Part shown: one piece after another, positions 8,355 to 16,148 of the stretch
How the letters are laid out: every line of letters starts with the position of its first letter
Position numbering within the stretch: position 1 is the first letter of the stretch
Source: Clostridium luticellarii
GTDB taxonomy: Bacteria > Bacillota > Clostridia > Clostridiales > Clostridiaceae
Length of the DNA stretch: 45,074 nucleotides
Reading direction: 5' to 3'
NCBI RefSeq assembly: GCF_002995845.1
Contig: NZ_PVXP01000023.1
Coordinates: 1 to 45,074, forward strand
Notes under the pieces: generated by a model
The model's database searches: none
What the model saw: only the letters and a program-made list of their open reading frames with translations
Told to the model about the DNA's origin: nothing
Made by a program: the position numbers and the translations under genes

Positions 8355-9308
8355 ATGAAAAGATTAGGTGTTTTGACAAGTGGAGGAGATGCTCCGGGAA
8401 TGAATGCTGCAATAAGAGCGGTAGTTAAATCAGCAAATCATTATGGAATAGAAGTTTTAGGAATAAAGCATGGGTATAAAGGATTGATAAATGGTGAGGT
8501 AATACTTCTAGGAGGTCATGAAGTCGATAGAATCGCAGAAAAAGGGGGAACAATACTAAAAACTGCCAGATGCTCTGAATTCATGGAGGAGCAGGGAAGG
8601 CGAAGTGCTTTGGAAACTATAAAGAGACTTAGCATAGAAGGGTTAGTTGTGATTGGGGGAGATGGTTCCTTTAATGGAGCAGAAAAGCTCAGCAGGCTAG
8701 GAGTCAATGTTGTAGGACTTCCTGGGACAATAGACAATGACTTAGCTTATACTGAGTACTCCATAGGATTCGATACGACTTTAAATACTGTTATGGATTG
8801 TATAGATAAAATAAAAGATACGGATTCCTCTCATGAAAAAACAACTATTGTAGAGGTTATGGGAAGATACTGTGGGGATCTGGCGTTGTATTCTGCTTTA
8901 GCTGGTGGCGGCGAGATAATATCTACCCCTGAAAGAAAATTGAATTTTGACACTATATGTTTAAAATTGGAAGATAACATCAATAAAGGTAAACTTGATA
9001 ACATAATAATAATAACCGAAAGAATGTATAATATAGAAGAACTTGAAAAATATATACAGAAAAAGCTGAATATCGCTGTAAGAAGTACAGTTTTGGGATA
9101 TGTACAGAGAGGCGGAAAAGCATCAGTTTTTGATAGAATTTTAGCAAGTAAAATGGGTGTTAGAGCTGTAAAATTGCTGAGACTGGGAGAAACATGCAGA
9201 GCCGTAGGAATCAGAAACAATAAAATAATAGATGTGGATTTTAAAAGAGTAAATTGTATAGATTCAGCTAAAGATAAAGAATATGATCTTTTAAATCAGC
9301 TCTTGTAA
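8355..9308 (+). CDS. pfkA: ATP-dependent 6-phosphofructokinase
   Basis: A 317-residue cytoplasmic kinase turning fructose 6-phosphate into the 1,6-bisphosphate. It starts LTSGGDAPGMN. GGDGS lies at residues 101-105; glycine at 104 is the mark of ATP rather than pyrophosphate use. The catalytic PGTIDND ends at residue 129 with Asp127, in the numbering of the E. coli enzyme. VMGRYCGDLAL and LGYVQRGG are also conserved. It is one of two lower-pathway genes joined to transketolase here, and clostridial PFKs can also phosphorylate sedoheptulose 7-phosphate. It may be a second, pathway-specific PFK, since a general glycolytic pfkA would normally sit beside pyk. Confidence 0.93.
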   Translation: MKRLGVLTSGGDAPGMNAAIRAVVKSANHYGIEVLGIKHGYKGLINGEVILLGGHEVDRIAEKGGTILKTARCSEFMEEQGRRSALETIKRLSIEGLVVIGGDGSFNGAEKLSRLGVNVVGLPGTIDNDLAYTEYSIGFDTTLNTVMDCIDKIKDTDSSHEKTTIVEVMGRYCGDLALYSALAGGGEIISTPERKLNFDTICLKLEDNINKGKLDNIIIITERMYNIEELEKYIQKKLNIAVRSTVLGYVQRGGKASVFDRILASKMGVRAVKLLRLGETCRAVGIRNNKIIDVDFKRVNCIDSAKDKEYDLLNQLL

Positions 9309-9337
9309 AATTATATTATTAGGAAGGTGGTATTGAT

Positions 9338-10267
9338 ATGGCATTAGTTACTACAAAGAAAATGTTTGAAAAAGCTTACAAAGGCAAGTATGCTATAGGA
9401 GCTTTTAATGTTAACAATATGGAAATAATACAGGGGATTGTAGAGGGAGCCAGGGCTCAAAAATCACCTGTGATTCTCCAGGCCTCGAAGGGAGCATTGA
9501 AATATATAGGTCCTAGGTATTTGAAAGCAATGGTGGATGCTGCTGTAGCGGATACGGGGATAGATATCGCTTTGCACCTAGATCATGGGCCAGATTTAAA
9601 CACAGTAAAAATATGTATAGAAAACGGATTTACATCTGTAATGTTTGATGGTTCCCGCTATGATTATGAAGAAAATGTAAGGAAGACCAGAGAAGTTGTT
9701 AAGTATGCTCATGCTTGTGGTGTAGTTGTAGAAGCTGAACTGGGAGTGCTTGCTGGAGTAGAGGATAATGTTCAAAGTAATATGAATATATACACTGATC
9801 CGGATCAGGCTGTTGATTTTGTTAATAGTACAGACGTTGATTCACTGGCCATAGCTATAGGAACATCACATGGAGCTTTTAAGTTCCCGGTGAATTTTAA
9901 GCCACAACTAAAATTTGATATATTAGAGAAAATTCAATCAAAGTTGCCGGGATTTCCAATAGTCCTTCATGGGGCTTCAGCTGTTGATCCAGATACAATT
10001 GAAGTTTGTAACAAGTATGGTGCAAAAATAGCTGGTGCAAAGGGGATTCCAGTAGAAATGTTAAGAAAAGCGTCTTCAATGGCTGTATGCAAAATTAATA
10101 TGGATACAGATTTAAGGCTTGCAATGACTGCAGGAATAAGAAAAGTTCTAGTAGAAAAACCATCTGAAATAGATCCAAGGAAATATTTAGGTGCAGGAAG
10201 AAATTTGATAAAGGAACTGGTCGAGAAAAAAATAGGCGGTGTTCTAGGTTCAAGCAATACATTATAA
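9338..10267 (+). CDS. fba: class II fructose-bisphosphate aldolase
   Basis: A 309-residue zinc aldolase that splits fructose 1,6-bisphosphate, and in many bacteria also sedoheptulose 1,7-bisphosphate, into dihydroxyacetone phosphate and an aldose phosphate. Visible features are GAFNVNNMEI at the N-terminus, the first zinc and catalytic block LHLDHGPD, EAELGVLAG, AIGTSHGAFKFP, LHGASAV, and KINMDTDLRLA near the C-terminus. The ribosome site AGGAAGGTGG precedes ATG 9338, 29 bp after pfkA, so the two genes are surely cotranscribed. It ends just before a 60-bp inverted repeat that could end the message. Confidence 0.93.
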   Translation: MALVTTKKMFEKAYKGKYAIGAFNVNNMEIIQGIVEGARAQKSPVILQASKGALKYIGPRYLKAMVDAAVADTGIDIALHLDHGPDLNTVKICIENGFTSVMFDGSRYDYEENVRKTREVVKYAHACGVVVEAELGVLAGVEDNVQSNMNIYTDPDQAVDFVNSTDVDSLAIAIGTSHGAFKFPVNFKPQLKFDILEKIQSKLPGFPIVLHGASAVDPDTIEVCNKYGAKIAGAKGIPVEMLRKASSMAVCKINMDTDLRLAMTAGIRKVLVEKPSEIDPRKYLGAGRNLIKELVEKKIGGVLGSSNTL

Positions 10268-10280
10268 ATATTTTGAGATG

Positions 10281-10340
10281 GGGGTGCGGACATTTTCTTG
10301 GACCAGCTAAGTTGCAAATCCAAGGTTTTGTCTGCACTCC
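10281..10340. repeat. 60-bp imperfect inverted repeat after fba
   Basis: Two 22-base arms (10281-10302 and 10319-10340) face each other over a 16-base spacer. They match at most positions, with GGTGCGGACA-like and CTTGGA blocks in both. There is no T tail. It could be a terminator-like hairpin or a small leftover of a mobile element. Confidence 0.5.
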
Positions 10341-10576
10341 TTAGAATTCAGATTTCCTAATGATACTTTTATCCATTATTTCAATCCATCCAGGTCATCT
10401 GTAATCGACTAAAGAAAAGGAATTATTCCCTCTTTCCCGTCTAAGTAAAGTGCAATCACACTCACCCCGCCATGCTCTGTAGTACACCTGTATACTTGTC
10501 TATATTATTTACAATAAGCCATAATTTTAATCACTCTCTCATTAATTTTTGTGCCTTGAGCACAGCGAAAGGAATG
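10341..10576. other. intergenic stretch with no recognised feature
   Basis: About 235 bases in which I see no gene or strong hairpin. It precedes the membrane-protein relic. Confidence 0.35.
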
Positions 10577-10820
10577 GTAGTTTATATGGAGAACACGGAC
10601 TTGAAAAGGCCATGCCAATGCTGCAATTGCCGTATTTATGCTGGCTGCAGAATCAGGTGTGCATATTGTACCTTTTATGAAAAATGTTCTTGATACCAGA
10701 GATCCGGATTTCATTTCATACAAGGTTGCAGTGTTAATTGGGGGAATCATTTTATATCTGCTGATGACATTCTTCTCGTATCTGAAATCCGCCAGATCTT
10801 TTGAAAAATTGGACCTGTAA
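10577..10820 (+). pseudogene. relic of an ABC-type transporter membrane subunit (C-terminal part)
   Basis: A decayed 3' gene end. One frame gives SLYGEHGLEKA, and after an apparent one-base shift near 10610 another gives NAAIAVFMLAAESG and continues to the stop at 10820. It ends with a hydrophobic helix (VAVLIGGIILYLLMTFF) and the tail SYLKSARSFEKLDL, which looks like the last helix of ABC-2 type permeases. There is no ribosome site and no upstream domain. Identification is tentative because only the last helix and tail can be compared. Confidence 0.35.
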
Positions 10821-10842
10821 GTATATTTTGAAAATGAAGAAA

Positions 10843-10868
10843 CACCAGAGTAAAATTTTACTCTGGTG
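10843..10868. terminator. perfect hairpin between the relic and the M3 peptidase
   Basis: A perfect 26-base palindrome with 13-base arms, CACCAGAGTAAAA and TTTTACTCTGGTG, 12 bp beyond the stop codon of the minus-strand peptidase. U-rich sequence follows on both strands, so it can terminate from both sides. Confidence 0.75.
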
Positions 10869-10879
10869 AAATTTTAAAA

Positions 10880-12574
10880 TCACAGTTTTTTGTCATCTAT
10901 TAAATTGAACCAGCCATTTATGGAGTTCATGATTGAATCTATGCATCCATCTTCGAAAGGAGATCTAAGGTTAGCCAGTTTTACCAGTTCCAAAAAGGAC
11001 TTTGTGCCTCCGACTTTGCATATATTTATATAATCATTCCAGGCGTATTTTCTGTTGTCCATGGCTTTCTTCCAGAATTGAAGAGCACATATCTGCGCCA
11101 GCGTGTAATCTATATAGTAAAAAGGCACATTGAATATATGGGACTGCTGGAACCACCAGCCGCCTCTTTCAAGAAAATCACATCCCGTATAATTTTTATG
11201 GGGAAGATATTTCTTTTCTATGCTCCTCCAGGCTCTTTTTCTGTCTTCGGGAGATGCCTCCGGGTTCTCATACACGTAGTGCTGGAATTCGTCCACCGTA
11301 ACACCGTAGGGAATAAACTTTACAGCACTTTCGAGATGGGCGAATCTGTATTTATCCGCATCTTCTTTAAAGAACAGTTTCATCCAGGGCCAGGTAAAAA
11401 ACTCCATGCTCATTGAATGTATTTCACAGCTTTCGTAGGTTGGAAAAATACATTCGGGAATGTCAATCCATCGTGACATATAAGTCTGAAAGGCATGCCC
11501 TGCCTCATGAGTCAAAACATCCACATCTCCTGAAGTGCCATTGAAATTTGAAAATATAAAAGGTGCCTTGTAATCAGGTATATAGGTGCAGTATCCGCCG
11601 CCGGCCTTACCTTCTTTGGTTACAAGATCCAAAAGCTCTTCTTCCAGCATGAAATTGAAAAATTCACCGGTTTCCTCGGATAATTCAGAGTACATTTTGC
11701 GGGCATTTTCAACTATCCATTCCGAACTTCCTTTAGGTCTGGCATTTCCCGTGGTGAATTCAAAATTTTCATCATAATAAGCAAGCTTGTCAAGGCCAAG
11801 TCTTTTTTCCTGTCTTTTATAGAGATTTGAAGCAGCGGGTACAAGATATTTTTCCACCTGCTTTCTGAAGTTTGCCACCATTTCAGGAGTGTAGTCACTT
11901 CTTTTCATTCTTATATAACCCAGTTCCACAAAATTTTTGAAACCTAGTTTTTTGGCAATGCTATCTCTGATTTTTACCAGATCATCGTATATCTTGTCAA
12001 TTTCGTCTTCATGATCAGCAAAAAATTTATATTTGGCATCTGAAGCATTTTTTCTCACCTCTCTGTCTCTGCTCTGCATGAAAGGTGTCAATCCGGAAAG
12101 GTTTCTGGTCTCACCCATAAAGGGAATCTTTGCGGAAGCCAGCAATTTTGTATATTGTGAAGAGAGGGTATTTTCCATCTGCAGGTCTTCTATAACTTTT
12201 GGTGAAAAAGCTTTCAGGGAAAATTCCGCCAGAGTGAAAAATTGCTTTCCAAGCTTTTCTTCCAATTCTTTTCTGAATTTTGAATGAACAAGCTCTTTAT
12301 AGAAGGAAAAATCAAGTTCATCATATAATGGTGAGTATTTATCCCAGTAGTTTTGTTCTTTATCATAGTACTTATCCTCTGTATTTATGCTGTGTCTTAT
12401 TTCAGCAAGAGTTCCCATGGTCTGCAGGTGATTCCTGATTTGGTTTATGTGATTTGTACAATCAAGCTGTTTTTCACAGCTGTCAGAGATTTTAAGTTCA
12501 TGCAGTAGAGAACTAATTGATGCTTTGATTTTCTCATAGTCTGGTCTTTCGTATTTAAATTCATCGAATTTCAT
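10880..12574 (-). CDS. M3 family oligoendopeptidase (PepF-like)
   Basis: A cytoplasmic zinc metallopeptidase of 564 residues that degrades short peptides. The zinc site is HEAGH at residues 356-360, with the third ligand probably Glu384 in the ESCEIHS segment that follows. The helical N-terminal half (DKYYDKEQNYWDKYSP) and the C-terminal pattern GCDFLERGGWW and ALQFWKKA are typical of the M3B oligoendopeptidase F group, whose members run 560-600 residues. The start ATG follows GGAGG at good distance. It is transcribed alone on the minus strand and ends at a perfect terminator hairpin. Confidence 0.92.
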   Translation of the reverse strand: MKFDEFKYERPDYEKIKASISSLLHELKISDSCEKQLDCTNHINQIRNHLQTMGTLAEIRHSINTEDKYYDKEQNYWDKYSPLYDELDFSFYKELVHSKFRKELEEKLGKQFFTLAEFSLKAFSPKVIEDLQMENTLSSQYTKLLASAKIPFMGETRNLSGLTPFMQSRDREVRKNASDAKYKFFADHEDEIDKIYDDLVKIRDSIAKKLGFKNFVELGYIRMKRSDYTPEMVANFRKQVEKYLVPAASNLYKRQEKRLGLDKLAYYDENFEFTTGNARPKGSSEWIVENARKMYSELSEETGEFFNFMLEEELLDLVTKEGKAGGGYCTYIPDYKAPFIFSNFNGTSGDVDVLTHEAGHAFQTYMSRWIDIPECIFPTYESCEIHSMSMEFFTWPWMKLFFKEDADKYRFAHLESAVKFIPYGVTVDEFQHYVYENPEASPEDRKRAWRSIEKKYLPHKNYTGCDFLERGGWWFQQSHIFNVPFYYIDYTLAQICALQFWKKAMDNRKYAWNDYINICKVGGTKSFLELVKLANLRSPFEDGCIDSIMNSINGWFNLIDDKKL

Positions 12575-12798
12575 TTAAATAAACCTCCAATACAAATTGA
12601 GCTTATTAATATTATAGTATATATGGATGAATTTTCAAAATAGGTAATTTGATGTTTGAAATCAAATCTGATAAAATATAAATAAATATAATGAAAGGGC
12701 AAGGTATGTGATTAATGAAGAACAACTAATTCAGCTTTTGAATCAGATGAATTTTAATTTTAGAGGCCAGAGGCCTTTATTTTGCTGGATTAGTTTAA
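12575..12798. other. intergenic stretch before the ABC-F gene
   Basis: Contains the divergent upstream regions of the peptidase and the ABC-F gene. A short frame from GTG 12708 (about 36 codons, beginning with INEEQLIQLLNQ) could be a gene scrap; it is not recognised. Confidence 0.3.
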
Positions 12799-12888
12799 AT
12801 GAAACAACAATATCATGATGCTGCAGCTGCAGTGTATTGTTTTGTACTTGTTTTTTTATTTATCTTTCCGGCTTTATGTTATGTGTAA
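12799..12888 (+). CDS. possible 29-residue leader peptide before the ABC-F gene
   Basis: A short frame beginning MKQQYHDAAAAVYC followed by a strongly hydrophobic stretch, ending 15 bp before the ABC-F start and overlapping its ribosome site. ABC-F resistance genes are often controlled by short upstream frames that sense stalled ribosomes. This frame has no clear ribosome site of its own, so translation is doubtful. Confidence 0.25.
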   Translation: MKQQYHDAAAAVYCFVLVFLFIFPALCYV

Positions 12889-12903
12889 AGGAGAGATTTT
12901 TTT

Positions 12904-14022
12904 ATGCTTATTTTAGAGGCTTGTGATTTCAAAAAATATTATGGTGACAGACTAATTCTTTCTTTAAAGAGTTTAACTGTAAAAAGTGGAGATAAAATAG
13001 GAGTTGTAGGAAGAAATGGTGCAGGCAAAAGTACTTTTTTAAATATACTGGCAGGAGAAGTGAAAGAAGATGAAGGTATTGTGAAAAGGTACTGTTCCAT
13101 TTCATATATAAAACAATTTTCCAATGAAAATATAACAGCTTATGGCAGGATATTGAAGGAATTTGAAGTTGAGAAAAAAGTTGATGCTGAAAAAGTAAGC
13201 GGCGGCGAACGAACCAAACTCAACATTGCGGCGGCACTTAGCAGGGAAGGGGAGCTGCTTCTTGCAGATGAACCTACCTCAAATTTGGATTATAGAAGTA
13301 TCTGCATTTTGAAAAGTAAACTTCAGAAAATAGAAACTTTTATATTGATAAGCCATGACAGAGAATTGATGGATTCACTGTTAAATATTATAGCCGGCAA
13401 ATCCGGATTAATATACAAGGTGCCCAGAGCGACAATAGGATATCTTTATCAGGATTTTGCAAATCTTGAGGGTGATAAAAGTATAATTGAAAATGTAATG
13501 GAAACTTCCGTTCAGGATGAAGGGGCAGTTAGAACCATCCTGGCAAGACTATTGTTTACAGGGAATGATGTATATAAAAAAGTCTCTCTGCTCAGTGGAG
13601 GAGAAAGGATAAAAGCCTCTTTTGCAAAATTATTTGTTTCCGGGGCAAATGTACTTCTTCTTGACGAACCTACCAATTATCTTGATCTTCAGTCCATTGA
13701 AGCTCTTGAAGATGTCCTTAAGATTTATGAGGGAACAGTTGTATTTGTGTCCCATGACAGTAAATTTATAAATTTCACTGCGGACAGAATGATATTATTG
13801 AAAGATGGTAAGATAACTGAATTTGATGGAAATTTGAAAGAATTTGAGGAACATCAGAAGTTGAAAAAGGGCAGTGAAGAGCATAAAATGGAGAAATCAG
13901 TTTTGCAGATGAAACTTACTGAAATTATATCAAGAATGTCACTGCCGGGCAGCGATAAGGAAATGCTTGAAGTGGAATATAAAGATGTTTTAAATAGATT
14001 AAAAAGCTTAGATAAAAAATAA
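12904..14022 (+). CDS. ABC-F family ATPase, internally deleted
   Basis: A soluble protein with two ABC ATPase domains; full-length relatives bind the ribosome E site and either regulate translation or protect against antibiotics. It is 372 residues, against roughly 480-550 for such proteins. Domain 1 is complete: Walker A GRNGAGKST (36-44), signature VSGGERT (98-104), Walker B LLLADEPTSNLD, switch SHD (150-152). Near residue 160 the sequence jumps from RELMDS straight into LLNIIAGKSG, which normally follows the second Walker A. Domain 2 keeps LSGGER (230-235), LLLDEPTNYLD and VSHDS. The linker that reaches the peptidyl-transferase centre and the second P-loop are therefore missing. Ribosome site AAGGAGA is present. 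Confidence 0.85.
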   Translation: MLILEACDFKKYYGDRLILSLKSLTVKSGDKIGVVGRNGAGKSTFLNILAGEVKEDEGIVKRYCSISYIKQFSNENITAYGRILKEFEVEKKVDAEKVSGGERTKLNIAAALSREGELLLADEPTSNLDYRSICILKSKLQKIETFILISHDRELMDSLLNIIAGKSGLIYKVPRATIGYLYQDFANLEGDKSIIENVMETSVQDEGAVRTILARLLFTGNDVYKKVSLLSGGERIKASFAKLFVSGANVLLLDEPTNYLDLQSIEALEDVLKIYEGTVVFVSHDSKFINFTADRMILLKDGKITEFDGNLKEFEEHQKLKKGSEEHKMEKSVLQMKLTEIISRMSLPGSDKEMLEVEYKDVLNRLKSLDKK

Positions 14023-14037
14023 TATAATGGAGAGAAT

Positions 14038-14517
14038 ATGAATATTACAATAATTTCTGTGGGAAAATTGAAGGAAAAATATTTAAAAGATGCAGCAGCG
14101 GAGTATTCAAAAAGACTTTCTAGATACTGTAAACTGAATATCATTGAAGTCATGGATGAAAAAACTCCGGAAAGTGCTTCAGAAAAAGAAGAGGACATGA
14201 TAAGGGAAAAGGAAGGCAAAAAGATATTGAAATATTTAAAGGAAGGCAGTTATGTAATAGCTCTTGACTTAAAGGGAAGTATGATGTCCTCGGTGGAATT
14301 TGCCCATAAGGTGCAGAAGCTTGCACTAGAGGGAAACAGCAGCATAATTTTTATGATTGGAGGTTCTCTGGGTATTTCTGAGGAAATTTTACAGAAATCA
14401 AATTGTAAATTGTGTTTTTCTAAAATGACTTTTCCACATCAGCTTTTCAGGATAATGCTTCTGGAGCAGATTTATAGAGCTTTTAAGATACTGAGAGGAG
14501 AACCTTACCACAAATGA
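14038..14517 (+). CDS. rlmH: 23S rRNA (pseudouridine1915-N3)-methyltransferase RlmH
   Basis: A 159-residue SPOUT-fold methyltransferase that uses S-adenosylmethionine to modify pseudouridine 1915 in helix 69 of 23S rRNA on 70S ribosomes. It starts ITIISVGKLKEKYLKDA, has the cofactor-binding knot IFMIGGSLGIS, and ends in the highly conserved SKMTFPHQLFRIMLLEQIYR and GEPYHK. Length and ends match the family exactly. It lies 15 bp behind the ABC-F gene with ribosome site GGAGAG and is probably cotranscribed with it. A short stem (AACCT/AGGTT) with a T run overlaps its 3' end and may terminate it. Confidence 0.96.
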   Translation: MNITIISVGKLKEKYLKDAAAEYSKRLSRYCKLNIIEVMDEKTPESASEKEEDMIREKEGKKILKYLKEGSYVIALDLKGSMMSSVEFAHKVQKLALEGNSSIIFMIGGSLGISEEILQKSNCKLCFSKMTFPHQLFRIMLLEQIYRAFKILRGEPYHK

Positions 14518-14684
14518 CGGAGGTTTTTTGTGGAATGTGTTGATATGAGCGGATTAAGAAGCTATACTAAAGATAATGCTTAATAAAAGTTTTATGAAAA
14601 TATGATTTTAAATCATAAAATGTGTTATAATATAAATACAAAGAGAGAAAATAAAAACAGGATGCTGCTAACATCCTGTAGTGT

Positions 14685-14775
14685 ACAATCTGGTTGCTTA
14701 GGCAACTGGTATAACTATTTAATGTTTATATAAAATAGTAGTCTCCATTTGCGGACGGGGCTACTATTTTTTTAT
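14685..14775 (+). ncRNA. candidate antisense antitoxin RNA of a type I system
   Basis: The plus strand opposite the 3' end of the toxin gene has a short stem (GTTGC TTAG GCAAC), a -10-like TATAAC, and a terminator hairpin (AGTAG at about 14738 pairing with CTACT at about 14760, then seven T). A closely similar segment recurs at 43150-43260. In type I systems an RNA of this kind pairs with the toxin mRNA. The exact ends and promoter were not resolved. Confidence 0.5.
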
Positions 14776-14862
14776 TTCTTTAATAAGTAATACTATAAAT
14801 GTTAACAGTGAAATGAGGAATAATCCTGCCTCAAAAAGTAACATTAAGATGTCATTACTCAT
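14764..14862 (-). CDS. holin-like type I toxin peptide (32 residues)
   Basis: A tiny membrane peptide, MSNDILMLLFEAG then one hydrophobic helix (LFLISLLTFIVLLI) and a lysine-rich end (KEIKK). This layout matches the putative holin-like toxin family of Firmicutes type I toxin-antitoxin loci, where excess peptide damages the membrane. ATG 14862 follows a very strong ribosome site (GGGAGGTG on the minus strand, 14868-14875), good evidence that it is real despite its size. Its stop lies in the terminator stem of the RNA on the other strand. The promoter on the minus strand was not firmly located; a TATAAT-like element lies at 14935-14940. Confidence 0.7.
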   Translation of the reverse strand: MSNDILMLLFEAGLFLISLLTFIVLLIKEIKK

Positions 14863-14863
14863 T

Positions 14864-14896
14864 GTATCACCTCCCTTCAAAAGGGATGAGTGATAC
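14864..14896 (-). promoter_or_regulatory. hairpin masking the toxin ribosome site
   Basis: In the toxin leader GTATCAC (minus strand, 14890-14896) pairs with GTGATAC (14864-14870), and CCCTT (14881-14885) pairs with AAGGG (14873-14877). The ribosome site GGGAGGTG lies inside the stem. Such sequestration is typical of type I toxin mRNAs. Confidence 0.6.
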
Positions 14897-15432
14897 CAGT
14901 AGCCCACATGCAACCTATTTGATTGTACCAATAAATTATAACATGTATGATGTTTTAATTCTATAGTTGGTATTATCTGCTACTTCAAATATATATTGTA
15001 AAAAAGAAAAACATTTGTTGGTGAGTCAATGAATGCTTTATTTTTCATGTTAGAATCAGGAGATAGTTCACTTTCAGGAATAGCCTGAATATGAAAAGAA
15101 TATTCTTAAAGATATATAATCCAGTGAATGTAAAAATATATGTAATAGATGATTTGGAGCACACTATGATGATGGAGGTCTGTGAATATTAACATTAAAT
15201 AATTAAATATCATTTTTCATATCTAAAAAAGTGCTGGTATGTTGATAATGATGATATTCGAGGTGTTAAAAGGGGTACCTAATGTTGTCATTCCTTGACG
15301 ATATATCTGTATAAATATGAATATGCAAAAGAGCTATTAAAAAATGATATAATCTATCTATAAATTAATTTACAGTAGTAAATTATTGTGGAGCAAAGAT
15401 TATAATAATTCTTTAGGAGGGTGTATAGGCTA
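14897..15432. other. intergenic stretch between toxin locus and DinB-like gene
   Basis: No complete gene seen. A TATAAT at 15348-15353 is embedded in a 22-base segment that is nearly repeated at 32729-32750 before the GNAT gene and is probably the promoter of the DinB-like gene. Short open frames around 15091-15193 and 15230-15285 look like random or decayed sequence. Confidence 0.35.
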
Positions 15433-15948
15433 ATGGATGAAACGAATTATACTGAGATAATTAAAGACCAAACAAAACGCGCTTTATGGAGTATAAACAA
15501 TGTTATGGATTGTGTATCTGATGAATATTGGAATAAAAATTATTGTGATATGCCTTTATGGAAACATATTTACCATACATTACATTCCTTGGATATGTGG
15601 TATATAAATCCAAGAAAATATTCGGAACCGTCATTTCATATTAAGGACTTAAATAATTTGGATGTTAAAACAGATAAAGTATTATCAAGAAATGAATTAA
15701 AACACTATTTTCAATTAATTGAAGAGAAAATAAATCAGTATCTTAATAGTATAACAGATGATATACTTCTTACAAAGCCTGAAAACTGTGAATGGACAAG
15801 GTTTGCATTAATTCTTGCACAACATAGACATTTACATAGCCATATGGGAATGATTATGGGATTTATTATTGCTGAGACAGGATTATGGCCCAGAGTTTTA
15901 GGATTAGAAGATGAGATCCCAACTAGTGAGTATAATTTATATTTTTAA
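15433..15948 (+). CDS. DinB-like superfamily protein
   Basis: About 171 residues, expected to be a four-helix bundle. Histidines spaced as in DinB/YfiT metal sites are visible: WKHIYHTLHSLD near residue 40 and LAQHRHLHSHMGMIMG near residue 135. Members include thiol-S-transferases such as bacillithiol transferase, but the function of this one is unknown. The frame is open from GTG 15421, yet that codon lies inside the ribosome site AGGAGGG; ATG 15433 is the likely start. It appears to be transcribed alone. Confidence 0.75.
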   Translation: MDETNYTEIIKDQTKRALWSINNVMDCVSDEYWNKNYCDMPLWKHIYHTLHSLDMWYINPRKYSEPSFHIKDLNNLDVKTDKVLSRNELKHYFQLIEEKINQYLNSITDDILLTKPENCEWTRFALILAQHRHLHSHMGMIMGFIIAETGLWPRVLGLEDEIPTSEYNLYF

Positions 15949-16100
15949 TAATTATGATATATACTGGCGAATCAGTATGGAATTTTCTCAAAATGCGAAA
16001 CAAAGATTATTTAAAAGTAATATACAGATAAATATAATAATTTGTAGAGAAGGTGAAGTTGTGAAGATATTTTTACGAATGCATCCAAGAAATCGCTTAT

Positions 16101-16136
16101 CCTCTGTGCAACTATAAAATTATTACTGTACAGAGG
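16101..16136 (+). promoter_or_regulatory. hairpin overlapping the ribosome site of the next gene
   Basis: CCTCTGTGCA (16101-16110) faces TGTACAGAGG (16127-16136), matching at 9 of 10 positions. The right arm overlaps the GAGGAG ribosome site (16133-16138) of the hydrolase gene and could limit its translation. Confidence 0.35.
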
Positions 16137-16148
16137 AGTGTATATTAA

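Noticed and set aside
8640-8670. Pyrophosphate-dependent PFK
   Set aside because: The GGDGS motif has glycine at position 104; pyrophosphate enzymes carry aspartate there.
8831-9220. 129-codon minus-strand frame inside pfkA
   Set aside because: Shadow of a well-supported gene; composition reflects the opposite strand.
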